From Nocardioides lijunqiniae (GTDB lineage: Bacteria; Actinomycetota; Actinomycetes; Propionibacteriales; Nocardioidaceae): a stretch of DNA of 43,564 nt. Location of the stretch: the NCBI RefSeq assembly GCF_015024225.1, contig NZ_JACJGM010000004.1:1-43564 (forward strand). Reading direction: 5' to 3'. Each line of letters starts with the position of its first letter. The stretch's first letter is position 1. Positions 34,223 through 42,775 of this stretch are shown here, piece after piece. The notes below the pieces were generated by a model that saw only the letters and a list, made by a program, of their open reading frames with translations, was not told the DNA's origin and did no database searches. The translations under genes and the position numbers were made by a program.

Positions 34223-34689
34223 CAGGGCCCGGGCTGCGGAGGCTCGGCGACGGTGTAGTCCACCGGCGTCCCGAGCTCCACGGTGCGCGACACCGTGCAG
34301 ATCCGCTCGTGTGTCTGCTGCACGGCGCGCGGCAGGAACGCCCGCGCGGCGTCACCCGCCTCCCCCTCGGGGAACGTGACGTCGAAGGTGACCTTCAGCC
34401 CGACGAGGTGCTGGCCGCCGTCGTCGCGCACCTTGTGGCCCTCGGCGGTCATGTCGAAGGAGAGCGGCTCGGCCCGTCGGCTGGTGAGCTCGTCGACGGT
34501 GACGGCCGCGCACCCGGCCAAGGCGGCGAGCAGCAGCTCGACCGGGGTGAAGTCGGGGTCGTCGCCTCCGCTGCCGATCGGCACCAGTCCCCCGCGGGCG
34601 TTGGTCGCCTTGTAGCGACCGTCGCCGATGCGGGTCAGGTCGATGCCTCGCCAGGTGTCGGGGCGGTCCTGCGGAGTCGGCTGCGTCAT
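34222..34689 (-). CDS. OsmC-family peroxidase-like protein
   Basis: A 155-aa protein. Both redox Cys of the OsmC/Ohr fold are present, in LAGCAAVTVDEL and ERICTVSRTVEL. Ohr and OsmC proteins reduce organic hydroperoxides with thiol partners; this one resembles the YhfA-like OsmC branch. ATG at 34689 is preferred because CAGTCT lies 6 bases upstream; an in-frame GTG at 34695 would sit between them. It is coupled to the downstream SDR gene. Confidence 0.9.
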   Translation of the reverse strand: MTQPTPQDRPDTWRGIDLTRIGDGRYKATNARGGLVPIGSGGDDPDFTPVELLLAALAGCAAVTVDELTSRRAEPLSFDMTAEGHKVRDDGGQHLVGLKVTFDVTFPEGEAGDAARAFLPRAVQQTHERICTVSRTVELGTPVDYTVAEPPQPGP

Positions 34690-34695
34690 GCGCAC

Positions 34696-34701
34696 AGACT
34701 G
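34696..34701 (-). promoter_or_regulatory. -10 element, leaderless start of the OsmC gene
   Basis: On the minus strand CAGTCT is followed by 6 bases and the ATG at 34689. Confidence 0.45.
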
Positions 34702-34781
34702 CCAGAACGCCGGCTCCCCCGGGCGGTCCTACTCAGAGGTCGTCGCTCCAGCGGGAGCGCGGCGGGGCCCGGGTGGGAGGG

Positions 34782-34931
34782 TCAGCCGCGGCGCGCGGCG
34801 CGGGCGGCGTTGCGGCGCTCGCGGCGCGCGTCCAGCAGGGCGAGCTCCACGTTGCGCAGCAGGGCGCGGTCCTGGTCCGAGTGGCTCCGTCCCTTGACGA
34901 TTCCGGTGGCCAGGTGAAGCTCCATGGGCAT
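34782..34931 (-). CDS. 49-aa basic helical small protein
   Basis: The frame runs from ATG at 34931 to TGA at 34782 and begins MPMELHLATGIVKG. It has one long predicted helix rich in Arg and Ala (RNVELALLDARRERRNAARA). A second ATG at 34925 is possible. GAGAGG lies about 10 bases upstream of the first ATG. Nearly all third codon positions are G or C. No family is recognised; the helix suggests nucleic-acid or ribosome binding. It is isolated between OsmC and the MDR gene. Confidence 0.6.
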   Translation of the reverse strand: MPMELHLATGIVKGRSHSDQDRALLRNVELALLDARRERRNAARAARRG

Positions 34932-35114
34932 GCTGGTTCATCCTCTCGACCCGGTCCTCCGGGTCATGCTCGGTAACTGGTACGGCCGCTGACGCGACCC
35001 TTACATCCTAGGGACGCGCGACCGCGGCACCGGCATCCACGAGGACGTGATGTCGGCCACCGCGCGCGACCACTGCGGGCACGCGCCGAGACGGCGCACT
35101 GGCAGGATCGAGGC

Positions 35115-36110
35115 ATGGCGACCACTCGAGAGATCCACCTGTCCGCCCGCCCCTCCGGCCTCCCCGGCCCTGAGCACTTCAGGACCGTGGACGTCGACCT
35201 GCCGCCTCTCGGCGACGACGAGGTGCTGGTGCGCAACACCGTGCTCTCGGTCGACCCCTACATGCGGGGCCGGATGAACGACGTGAAGTCCTACACGCCG
35301 CCGTTCGCCCTGGACGCACCCCTGGAGGGCGGCGCGGTGGGCGTCGTCGAGGAGTCGACGTCGGACCGGCTGCAGGTCGGCGACACCGTCCTGCACATGG
35401 CCGGCTGGCGCGAGCACGCCGTGCTCCCGGCGCGCCAGGCCCGCAGGCTCGACGTCTCCCAGGTCCCCGCGTCGGCCTACCTCGGCGTCCTGGGCATGCC
35501 CGGCCTCACGGCGTACGTCGGTCTCACCCGGGTCGCGCAGCTGAAGGAGGGCGACACCGTCTTCGTGTCCGGCGCGGCCGGCGCGGTCGGCTCGGTCGCC
35601 GGCCAGATCGCGCGCCGTCTGGGCGCCGCCCGGGTCATCGGCTCCGCAGGGTCGCCGGAGAAGGTCTCCTGGCTGGTGGACGAGCTGGGCTTCGACGCGG
35701 CGTTCGACTACCACGACGGCCCCGTCGCCAAGCAGCTCGCGGCGCACGGGCCGGTCGACGTGTACTTCGACAACGTCGGCGGCGAGCACCTCGAGGGCGC
35801 GATCTTCCACATGGCCGACTTCGGCCGGATCGCCCTGTGCGGCGCGATCGCCGGCTACAACGCCCAGGCGCCGGAGCCGGGCCCGCGCAACCTGATGATG
35901 GTCGTGGCCAAGCGGCTCACGCTGCGCGGCTTCATCGTCAGCGACCACCAGGAGGCGGCCTCCGACTTCTACCGCGACGCCGGCGCGTGGCTGGCCGCCG
36001 GCGAGCTGGTGCACCGCGAGACGTTCGTGGACGGCCTCGACTCGATGATCGACGGCTTCCGCGGCCTCTACTCCGGCGACAACGTCGGCAAGATGCTGGT
36101 GCGGCTGTAG
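35115..36110 (+). CDS. NADP-dependent zinc-free MDR oxidoreductase
   Basis: A 331-aa protein of the leukotriene B4 12-hydroxydehydrogenase / CurA / double-bond-reductase group. It starts with STREIHLSARPSG-type sequence, has VDPYMRGRMND near residue 50, a Rossmann motif SGAAGAVGSVAGQIA (about 152-166) and YFDNVGGEHLEGAI (about 215-230), and lacks zinc ligands. Such enzymes reduce the C=C bond of alpha,beta-unsaturated ketones and aldehydes. ATG at 35115 has CAGGAT exactly 6 bases upstream. The stop is followed by a repeat element and a strong terminator. Confidence 0.93.
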   Translation: MATTREIHLSARPSGLPGPEHFRTVDVDLPPLGDDEVLVRNTVLSVDPYMRGRMNDVKSYTPPFALDAPLEGGAVGVVEESTSDRLQVGDTVLHMAGWREHAVLPARQARRLDVSQVPASAYLGVLGMPGLTAYVGLTRVAQLKEGDTVFVSGAAGAVGSVAGQIARRLGAARVIGSAGSPEKVSWLVDELGFDAAFDYHDGPVAKQLAAHGPVDVYFDNVGGEHLEGAIFHMADFGRIALCGAIAGYNAQAPEPGPRNLMMVVAKRLTLRGFIVSDHQEAASDFYRDAGAWLAAGELVHRETFVDGLDSMIDGFRGLYSGDNVGKMLVRL

Positions 36111-36130
36111 GTCCGCGTCCGCTCACCGGA

Positions 36131-36197
36131 CTGCGGTTTGGTCACCAACCGAGCCCTTCAGGCGCTCGAACCCCGCGATTGGTGACCAAACCGCAAG
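36131..36197. repeat. Paired-palindrome intergenic repeat, copy 4
   Basis: Left arm CTGCGGTTTGGTCACCAACC and right arm GCGATTGGTGACCAAACCGC surround a spacer whose centre CAGGCGCTCG is unlike the other copies. It begins 20 bases after the MDR stop codon in the gap between convergent genes. Confidence 0.85.
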
Positions 36198-36240
36198 GCC
36201 GACCACCCGCGGCCGCGGGCCGCGCCCGGGATCCGGCCGC

Positions 36241-36278
36241 ACAGCGGGGCCGGGAGCAGACGCTCCCGGCCCCGCTGT
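36241..36278. terminator. Strong bidirectional terminator
   Basis: A perfect 17-bp stem (ACAGCGGGGCCGGGAGC and its inverse) with a 4-base loop AGAC. It separates the MDR gene (+) and the S55-like protease gene (-). No U-tract is present, which is typical of GC-rich actinobacteria. Confidence 0.88.
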
Positions 36279-36311
36279 CGGTCATACGGTCATGCGTTTA
36301 GACGGTCACGC

Positions 36312-38081
36312 TCAGCGGACGCGCACCGGCACCATGCGCTGGCCGCGGACGACCTGGTCGACGGGACCCAGGACCTTGGTGCGCTCGATCGAGACGCGGC
36401 GGCCGGCGACGATCATGTCGGCGCGGAGCTGGTCGTTGCGCAGCTCCTCCTTCACCGCCTTGATGATGTCGGCGAGGGTGGGCTCGGACTCCTCGAAGTA
36501 GTACTCCTCCTCGTACTCCTCGCCGTCGCCTCCCTCGTAGAAGCCCGACGAGCCGCCGCTGAAGGCGACCAGACCGCGCAGCCCCTTGGCCCGCTTCGGG
36601 ACCGTGAACTGGGACCGGACGAGCTTCTGACCGCCGGGCCCGGAGAGCACCGCGCGCAGGTGCAGCGTGCCGCCCGCCCTCACGGTCGCCGGGTTCTTGC
36701 GGTTGATGGTCACCCACGTGCGCTTGCGCAGCTGCTGCATCGCGGTGATGCGGTACGTCGACGTGTTGGACGTGACGACGCCGTCGGCCGTGATCGAGTC
36801 GATCGTGACGCCCGGCAGGTCGCTGAGTGCGTAGACGACGTCGGGGAGCTCCATGGAGGCCTCGAACGACAGCTCGCTTCGCGACGTGATGCGGTCGCTG
36901 CGCGAGATGGTGAACGCCTTGCCGGCGGCGTCGGTGCCCTTGATGTTCCAGCTCTGCGTCTCGGTGCCGCCGGCGCTGCCGTCGACGACGCGGTCGTGGT
37001 TGCCCACGAGCTGGTAGAAGGTCATCTCGGCCGCGGCGGCCGGGACGCTCACCTGGGTGGTGCCCTCGCGGGAGCGACTGCCCATCGTGAGCTTCGAGGT
37101 GACCGCGATGGTCTCGGGCAGCTCGTCGAAGGTGCCCGTGATGCCGGTCAGGCGGTCGTCGGTGAAGGTCCCCGTCGGGGCGGCGATGTTGGCGACCTTG
37201 AACGGCGAGCCGAGCGAGTCGGGCTGGACGAACAGCGCCTCGGCCGGGTGCATGGCCATGGTCGAGGGGCCGCTGAACATCATCGGGTGCCCGAAGGCCA
37301 CCACGCGGCCGTCGCAGACCGTGGTCGCCGTGCCGACGCCACCGGCCGTCACGTCGCCGTAGGCGAAGGTGCCGGCGATGTTGCCGCCGGCCACGATGTC
37401 GGCCGGTCCGGCCGCGGCCGCGGCGCGGCCGACGGCGTAGGCGCCCTTGGTGACGTAGGGGCGCGTCTTCACGGAGGCGAGGCGGCGGGCGCTGACGCCG
37501 GAGACCCCGAGCGGCATCGGCAGCGGCCGCGCTCCCTGGGACGCCTCGCGGGCGGTCACGTCGCTGGCCCGGGCGATGCGCTTGGCCATGGGGGCGCCGA
37601 TGTCGACACGTTGCGGGGCGCGCGCGGCGGTCTCGAGGTAGTCGTCCATGTCCTCGATGGGCGTGATGCCCGCGATCGGCGAGGGTCCGTAGGAGAGGCC
37701 GTAGGCGACCGCGCCGATCAGGCGGTTGTCCGTCGCGTCGTAGACCGGTGAGCCCGACATGCCCTGCCAGATGCCCCCGGCGTCCTGGAGCGCCGCCGAG
37801 TCCAGCTTCATGATGATCATGTCGATGCCGGCGGCGACGCCGTCGTCGAGGACGCCGATCACCTCGCCGGTGAAGGGCTCGGGCGTGACGCCCGAGTCGA
37901 CGGTGAGGCCCTTGACGCTCTGGCCGGCCGTCACCTCGGCGAGGGGGAAGGCGGGCGTGCAGTCGCCGGCCGGCGGCGCGGAGCCGGCCGGGGGCGAGGT
38001 GTAGGCGGTGGCGCCGGCCACGAGACCGACGGAGGACGCGAGGGCGACCAGCGCGCGGCGGCGGGCGAGGGGACGAGACAT
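36312..38081 (-). CDS. Secreted SpoIVB (S55)-like serine protease
   Basis: A 589-aa protein from ATG at 38081, chosen for AGGAAGG 6 bases upstream. A Tat-like or Sec signal peptide (MSRPLARRRALVALASSVGL) leads to GGIWQGMSGSPVYDATDNRL (about 102-121), the S55 Ser motif, then LIGAVAYG and GITPIEDM. A separate VVAFGHPMMFSGP block (about 265) resembles the His motif. In SpoIVB the His motif comes before the Ser motif, so the order here looks permuted. Near the C terminus (about 520-545) is a Gly/Glu/Tyr-rich acidic stretch (EGGDGEEYEEEYYFEESEP). No PDZ domain is seen. A possible role is processing other secreted proteins. Confidence 0.82.
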   Translation of the reverse strand: MSRPLARRRALVALASSVGLVAGATAYTSPPAGSAPPAGDCTPAFPLAEVTAGQSVKGLTVDSGVTPEPFTGEVIGVLDDGVAAGIDMIIMKLDSAALQDAGGIWQGMSGSPVYDATDNRLIGAVAYGLSYGPSPIAGITPIEDMDDYLETAARAPQRVDIGAPMAKRIARASDVTAREASQGARPLPMPLGVSGVSARRLASVKTRPYVTKGAYAVGRAAAAAGPADIVAGGNIAGTFAYGDVTAGGVGTATTVCDGRVVAFGHPMMFSGPSTMAMHPAEALFVQPDSLGSPFKVANIAAPTGTFTDDRLTGITGTFDELPETIAVTSKLTMGSRSREGTTQVSVPAAAAEMTFYQLVGNHDRVVDGSAGGTETQSWNIKGTDAAGKAFTISRSDRITSRSELSFEASMELPDVVYALSDLPGVTIDSITADGVVTSNTSTYRITAMQQLRKRTWVTINRKNPATVRAGGTLHLRAVLSGPGGQKLVRSQFTVPKRAKGLRGLVAFSGGSSGFYEGGDGEEYEEEYYFEESEPTLADIIKAVKEELRNDQLRADMIVAGRRVSIERTKVLGPVDQVVRGQRMVPVRVR

Positions 38082-38213
38082 GGGGAACCTTCCTGGCAAG
38101 GACGGCGCGCGCGGTCGCGTGCCTGTCCGTACGACGTCTCAGCATGACGTCTGGTTGCCCTTCGCGTCCTCGGAATGGAGGACCTAAGAGGCAGTAGCAC
38201 TTCGACGGGCTCC

Positions 38214-38219
38214 TAGGCT
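38214..38219 (+). promoter_or_regulatory. -10 element, leaderless start of pepN
   Basis: TAGGCT is followed by 6 bases and the GTG at 38226. A small hairpin GTCCTC...GAGGAC lies at 38166-38183, upstream of it. Confidence 0.55.
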
Positions 38220-38225
38220 GAGGTC

Positions 38226-40688
38226 GTGACCAGCCAGAGCCAGAGCCTCCAGCACTCCGAGGCCCGGGAGCGGCGCCGGACCCTCGACGTCACGTCGTAC
38301 GACGTGCGCCTCGACCTCGCCTCCGACGAGGCGACGTTCGGGTCGGTGACGACCGTGCGCTTCACCAGCACCGGCGAGGCGACGTTCCTCGACCTCAAGC
38401 CGGTGAGCGTGCGCGCGATCACCCTCGACGGACTCCCCCTCGACCCCGACCTGCTCGACCGCGGACGGCTGCCGCTGGACCCCGGGGCCGGGGCGCACGA
38501 GCTCGTCGTCGACGCCGTGATGCCGTTCCGCAACGACGGCGAGGGCCTGCACCGCAGCGTCGACCCAGCCGACGGTCGCCACTACGTCTACGGGATGTCC
38601 TTCATGGACGCCGCCCCCACGATCTTCGCCTGCTTCGACCAGCCCGACCTCAAGGCGCCCTACACCTTCCACGTGCGCGCACCGCGCGACTGGGTGGTCA
38701 TCGGCAACGGCGCCGCGACGCTCGCCGAGACCTTCGCCGACGGCTCGGCGCAGTGGGAGCTGGCCACCACGCAACCCCTGTCGACGTACTTCGTCACCCT
38801 GGTCGCCGGCCCCTACCACCTGGTCCGCGACGAGCACGACGGCATCCCGCTGGGCCTCAGCGCCCGCGCCAGCCTGGCCCGCGACCTGGACAAGGACGCC
38901 GACGAGCTGCTGACGATGACCCGGCAGTGCTTCGACGAGTACCACCGCCTGTTCGGCATCCGCTACCCCTTCGGCGACTACCACCAGGCGTTCGTCCCCG
39001 AGTTCAACGCGGGCGCCATGGAGAACCCCGGCTGCGTCACCTTCCGCGACCCGCTGATCTTCACCTCGCGCGTGACCCGCGGCGCCCGCGTCACCCGGGC
39101 GACCACGGTCGCCCACGAGATGGCGCACCAGTGGTTCGGCAACATCGTCACCCCGCGCTGGTGGGACGACCTGTGGCTGAACGAGTCCTTCGCCGAGTAC
39201 CTCGGCAACCGCGTGACCGCCGACGTCACCGAGTACGACGACGCGTGGGCGCACCTCGCCTACGCGCGTCGCCAGTGGGGGCTCGTGGCCGACCAGCGCC
39301 CCACGACGCACCCGGTCGCCGGCAACGGCGCGGTGGACGCCCTGGCCGCGCTCCAGGACTTCGACGGCATCTCCTACTCCCGCGGCTCCAGCGTCCTCAA
39401 GCAGCTCAACGCCCGCCTGGGCGACGAGGTGTTCTTCGCCGGGGTGGTCGACCACCTCACCCGGCACCGGTTCGGCAACGCCGCCATGCAGGACCTGTTC
39501 GCCAGCTGGGAGCGGGCCGGCGCCGCCGACCTCGGCTCCTTCACCACCTCGTGGCTGCGCACCGCCGGGCCGGACACGATCGTCCTGGACCGCGAGGCCG
39601 GCGTCCTGCGCCGCACTCCCCCGGTCGAGCACCCCGCCGACCGCACCCACGTCCTGCGCGTCGCGCGCGCGGTCGCCGGCGCCTGGGAGACCTCCGAGGT
39701 GCGCATCGAGGGCCCCGAGACGCCGTACGACGCCGGGGCCGACGCGGTGGTCCTCGACCCCTACGAGGACAGCTGGGGGGTCTTCCCGCCCGACCGGGTG
39801 ACGGTCGAGGCGCTCAGGTCCCTGCTGCCCGCCATGGACGACCAGCGCCTGCTCGCGGCGGTCTGGAACTCCGTGCGCAGCGCCTTCCACAACGCCGCCA
39901 TCGACCCCGCCGACGTCGTCGCCCTGCTCACCGCCCGGCTGCCCGTCGAGGACACCGAGCTCGCGCCGCGCAACACGCTGCCGTGGGTGCTCGCGAGCGT
40001 CGTGCCGCTGGCCGGCGCCGACGCGCTGGCGCGGGTCCACGAGGCGGCGCTCGGACGACTCAGCAGCGACCCCGAGGGCTCGGAGCTGCAGCTGGCGGCG
40101 TTCCGCACCGCGATCGCCTCCGCCGACGACCCCGACGTCCTGCGCTCGTGGCTCGCCGGCGCCATGCCCCCGGGCATCGAGCCCGACCTGGCGCTGCGCT
40201 GGCAGGTGCTGGTGCGGCTGGCCGCGCTCGGGGCGACGGACGCCGCGGAGCTCGACGCCGAGCTCGAGGCCGACCCGACCGCCGTGTCCCGCGTCGAGCA
40301 CACCCGGGCCCGCGCGTCGCTGCCCACGACCGAGGCCAAGGAGTTCGCGTGGGCGCGGCTCACCGGTGCGGTCGACGCCCCCAACTACGAGCTCGTGGCG
40401 GCCGGCCTGGGCATGTGGCGCGGCGGCCAGGAGCAGGTGACGGCGCCCTACGTCGAGCGCTACTTCGCCGAGCTGCCCGAGGTCGTCACCGCCCACAGCG
40501 GGTGGGTACTGGCCGACGTGACCGATGCCTTCTTCCCGTCCGGCAGCCTCGACGCCTCCGTCCTCGCCGCCACCCAGGCGCTGGCAGAGCACGACGCGAT
40601 CCCTCCGTCCGTGCGCCGGCGCCTGGTCGACCGCGCCGACCAGCTGCAGCGGATGCTCGCCGTCCGCGCGGCCTACCCGGGGGCCTGA
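38226..40688 (+). CDS. pepN: Aminopeptidase N (M1 family)
   Basis: An 820-aa zinc metallopeptidase. The exopeptidase motif GAMEN is at about residues 263-267 and the zinc site HEMAHQWFG begins at about 297, with the third ligand Glu in NESFAEY near 320. The C-terminal helical ERAP1-like domain follows from about 520. Length matches actinobacterial PepN. It removes N-terminal amino acids from peptides in the cytoplasm. GTG at 38226 is leaderless. fdhD starts 2 bases after the stop. Confidence 0.96.
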   Translation: MTSQSQSLQHSEARERRRTLDVTSYDVRLDLASDEATFGSVTTVRFTSTGEATFLDLKPVSVRAITLDGLPLDPDLLDRGRLPLDPGAGAHELVVDAVMPFRNDGEGLHRSVDPADGRHYVYGMSFMDAAPTIFACFDQPDLKAPYTFHVRAPRDWVVIGNGAATLAETFADGSAQWELATTQPLSTYFVTLVAGPYHLVRDEHDGIPLGLSARASLARDLDKDADELLTMTRQCFDEYHRLFGIRYPFGDYHQAFVPEFNAGAMENPGCVTFRDPLIFTSRVTRGARVTRATTVAHEMAHQWFGNIVTPRWWDDLWLNESFAEYLGNRVTADVTEYDDAWAHLAYARRQWGLVADQRPTTHPVAGNGAVDALAALQDFDGISYSRGSSVLKQLNARLGDEVFFAGVVDHLTRHRFGNAAMQDLFASWERAGAADLGSFTTSWLRTAGPDTIVLDREAGVLRRTPPVEHPADRTHVLRVARAVAGAWETSEVRIEGPETPYDAGADAVVLDPYEDSWGVFPPDRVTVEALRSLLPAMDDQRLLAAVWNSVRSAFHNAAIDPADVVALLTARLPVEDTELAPRNTLPWVLASVVPLAGADALARVHEAALGRLSSDPEGSELQLAAFRTAIASADDPDVLRSWLAGAMPPGIEPDLALRWQVLVRLAALGATDAAELDAELEADPTAVSRVEHTRARASLPTTEAKEFAWARLTGAVDAPNYELVAAGLGMWRGGQEQVTAPYVERYFAELPEVVTAHSGWVLADVTDAFFPSGSLDASVLAATQALAEHDAIPPSVRRRLVDRADQLQRMLAVRAAYPGA

Positions 40689-40690
40689 CG

Positions 40691-41536
40691 GTGCGCGAGC
40701 TCGCACGCCGCCCCGGTCCCTCCACCCGCACCCGGGTGGAGGAGCTGACCGGCGAGGCCGTGCGCCGCCACGAGGACCGCCTCGCGACCGAGGAGCCGCT
40801 GGAGATCCGGCTGGCGTGGCCCGGCTCGCCCGCGCGGCGCGTCTGGGTGACGATGCGCACCCCCGGCCACGACTTCGAGCTGGCCGCCGGCTGGCTGCTC
40901 CACGAGGGGCTGGCGGGTCCCGGGCTGGTGGCCGGCGTCGCCTACTGCACCGACGTGGACCTCAGCCCCGACCAGGAGTTCAACGTCGTCACGGTCACGT
41001 TGAGCGGTCCCCCGCTGTCCGACCCCGGCCACCGCCACGACGCCCGGTCGACCGGGTCGTCGGCCTGCGGTGTGTGTGGCAAGGACAGCGTCGCCGAGGC
41101 GCTCTCGGTGACCGCGGGTGCCCGCTGGGCCGGCCCGGTGCCCGACCCCGACGTCGTACGCCGCCTGCCGGGCCTGATGCGCGGCCGCCAGCCGCTCTTC
41201 GACCGGACCGGCGGCGTCCACGCCGCGGGGCTGTTCACCGCCGACGGCGAGCTCCTGGTGGTGCGCGAGGACGTCGGTCGCCACAACGCCGTCGACAAGG
41301 TGGCCGGTGCCCGGCTCCTGGCCGGCGACCCCCCAGCGGGCGCGTGCCTGGTCGTCAGCGGCCGGGCCGGCTTCGAGCTGGTGCAGAAGGCGATCTCCGC
41401 GGGGGTCGGCTCGCTGGTCGCGGTCGGGGCCCCGACCAGCCTGTCGGTGGACCTCGCGCGGCGCGGCGGGCTGGTGCTCTACGGCTTCACCCGCGAGGGC
41501 CGGACCGTCCGCTACACCGGCGACCCGACCGGGTGA
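40691..41536 (+). CDS. fdhD: Formate dehydrogenase accessory sulfurtransferase FdhD
   Basis: A 281-aa protein. FdhD passes sulfur from IscS-type desulfurases to the molybdenum cofactor of formate dehydrogenase. The sulfur-carrying Cys pair is CGVCGK (Cys126 and Cys129). Other family blocks are EEPLEIR, TPGHDFELAAGWLLHEG, EDVGRHNAVDKV and SGRAGFELVQKAISAG. GTG at 40691 lies 2 bases after pepN with GGGGG about 8 bases upstream. No formate dehydrogenase or molybdenum-cofactor gene is in the window. Confidence 0.95.
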   Translation: MRELARRPGPSTRTRVEELTGEAVRRHEDRLATEEPLEIRLAWPGSPARRVWVTMRTPGHDFELAAGWLLHEGLAGPGLVAGVAYCTDVDLSPDQEFNVVTVTLSGPPLSDPGHRHDARSTGSSACGVCGKDSVAEALSVTAGARWAGPVPDPDVVRRLPGLMRGRQPLFDRTGGVHAAGLFTADGELLVVREDVGRHNAVDKVAGARLLAGDPPAGACLVVSGRAGFELVQKAISAGVGSLVAVGAPTSLSVDLARRGGLVLYGFTREGRTVRYTGDPTG

Positions 41537-41593
41537 GACCTGCCTCTCGGCGGCCCTGCGGCGTGGGACGACCGGGGTGTCGGCGACGGCGAA

Positions 41594-41599
41594 TAGGTT
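41594..41599 (+). promoter_or_regulatory. -10 element, leaderless start of sbcD
   Basis: TAGGTT is followed by 6 bases and the GTG at 41606. Confidence 0.55.
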
Positions 41600-41605
41600 C
41601 GCCAC

Positions 41606-42775
41606 GTGCGCATCCTCCACACCTCTGACTGGCACCTCGGCCGGTCCTTCCACCGCGAGGGGATGCTCGCGCACCAAGCCGTCTACCTCGACCACCTGCT
41701 GGAGGTCGTGGAGTCCGAACGGGTCGACCTGGTGGTCGTCTCCGGCGACGTCTACGACCGTGCGCTGCCCGGCGTCGACGCGGTGCTGCTGGCCGACGAC
41801 GCGCTGGTCCGCCTGGCGGCGTCGCGGGCCAGCGTCGTGCTCACCAGCGGCAACCACGACTCCGCACGACGCCTGGGCTTCAGCTCACGGCTGATCGACG
41901 CCGCCGGCGTCCACATCCGCACCGACGCCGCCCGCTGCGGCACGCCGGTCCTGCTGGGCGACGAGCACGGACCCGTCGCGGTCTACGGCCTGCCCTACCT
42001 CGACCCGACCGCGCTCGTCGAGCCGTGGGGGCTGCCGCGGCGCTCCCACGAGGCGGCCCTGGGCCACGCCATGACGCAGGTCCGCGCCGATCTCGCCGGG
42101 CGCCCCTCCGGCACCCGCTCGGTGGTGCTGGCCCACGCCTTCGTGGCGGGGGCCGCCCCCAGCGACTCCGAGCGCGACATCTCGGTCGGCGGCGTCTCAC
42201 GGGTGCCCACCGACGTGTTCGCCGGCGTCGACTACGCCGCCCTCGGCCACCTCCACGGCGCCCACACCCTCACCGAGTCGATCCGCTACAGCGGCTCGCC
42301 GCTGGCCTACTCCTTCTCCGAGGCCGGCCACCGCAAGGGCTCCTGGCTCGTCGAGCTCGACGCGGGCGGGCTGCGCGGGGCGCACTTCCTCGAGGCACCC
42401 GTCCCGCGTCGGGTCGCCCGGCTGCGCGGCGACCTCGAGACCCTGTTGGCCGATCCCGGCCTCGCCGAGCACGAGGGCTCCTGGGTCGAGGCCACGCTCA
42501 CCGACACCGCGCGGCCGGGGCGCGCGATGGAGCGGCTGCAGCGCCGCTTCCCGCACACCCTGGTGCTGCGCTTCGACGGGCCGGCCCACCGCCTGGGAGC
42601 CGCACCCGCCCAGGCGACCCACGCCCGCACCGACCGCGACATCGCGCTGGAGTTCATGACCGACATGCGCGGCGGGCCGCCCTCGGCGTCCGAGACCACG
42701 CTGCTCACCCGCGCGGTCGACGCCTGCTGCGACGACACCGACGTCGACTCCCTGCTCGGCGAGGCGGGTGGCTGA
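41606..42775 (+). CDS. sbcD: Exonuclease SbcCD subunit D (Mre11-like)
   Basis: A 389-aa metallophosphoesterase. The nuclease motifs are in order: HTSDWHLGRSF (about 4-14), VVSGDVYDR, TSGNHDSARR, VVLAHAFVAG and ALGHLHGAH (about 212-220). With SbcC it forms the bacterial Mre11-Rad50 complex, which processes hairpins and blocked DNA ends. GTG at 41606 is leaderless. Its TGA overlaps the ATG of sbcC by one base, so the two subunits are translationally coupled. Confidence 0.95.
   Translation: MRILHTSDWHLGRSFHREGMLAHQAVYLDHLLEVVESERVDLVVVSGDVYDRALPGVDAVLLADDALVRLAASRASVVLTSGNHDSARRLGFSSRLIDAAGVHIRTDAARCGTPVLLGDEHGPVAVYGLPYLDPTALVEPWGLPRRSHEAALGHAMTQVRADLAGRPSGTRSVVLAHAFVAGAAPSDSERDISVGGVSRVPTDVFAGVDYAALGHLHGAHTLTESIRYSGSPLAYSFSEAGHRKGSWLVELDAGGLRGAHFLEAPVPRRVARLRGDLETLLADPGLAEHEGSWVEATLTDTARPGRAMERLQRRFPHTLVLRFDGPAHRLGAAPAQATHARTDRDIALEFMTDMRGGPPSASETTLLTRAVDACCDDTDVDSLLGEAGG

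Noticed and set aside
33261..36197. CRISPR-like array made of the intergenic repeats
   Set aside because: Copies are kilobases apart, paired and palindromic, without regular spacers or cas genes.
38166..38183. GTCCTC...GAGGAC hairpin upstream of pepN
   Set aside because: A 6-bp stem in GC-rich DNA is expected by chance; mentioned only with the pepN promoter.
38184..40706. 840-codon minus-strand frame opposite pepN
   Set aside because: Shadow of pepN, which has complete zinc-peptidase motifs.
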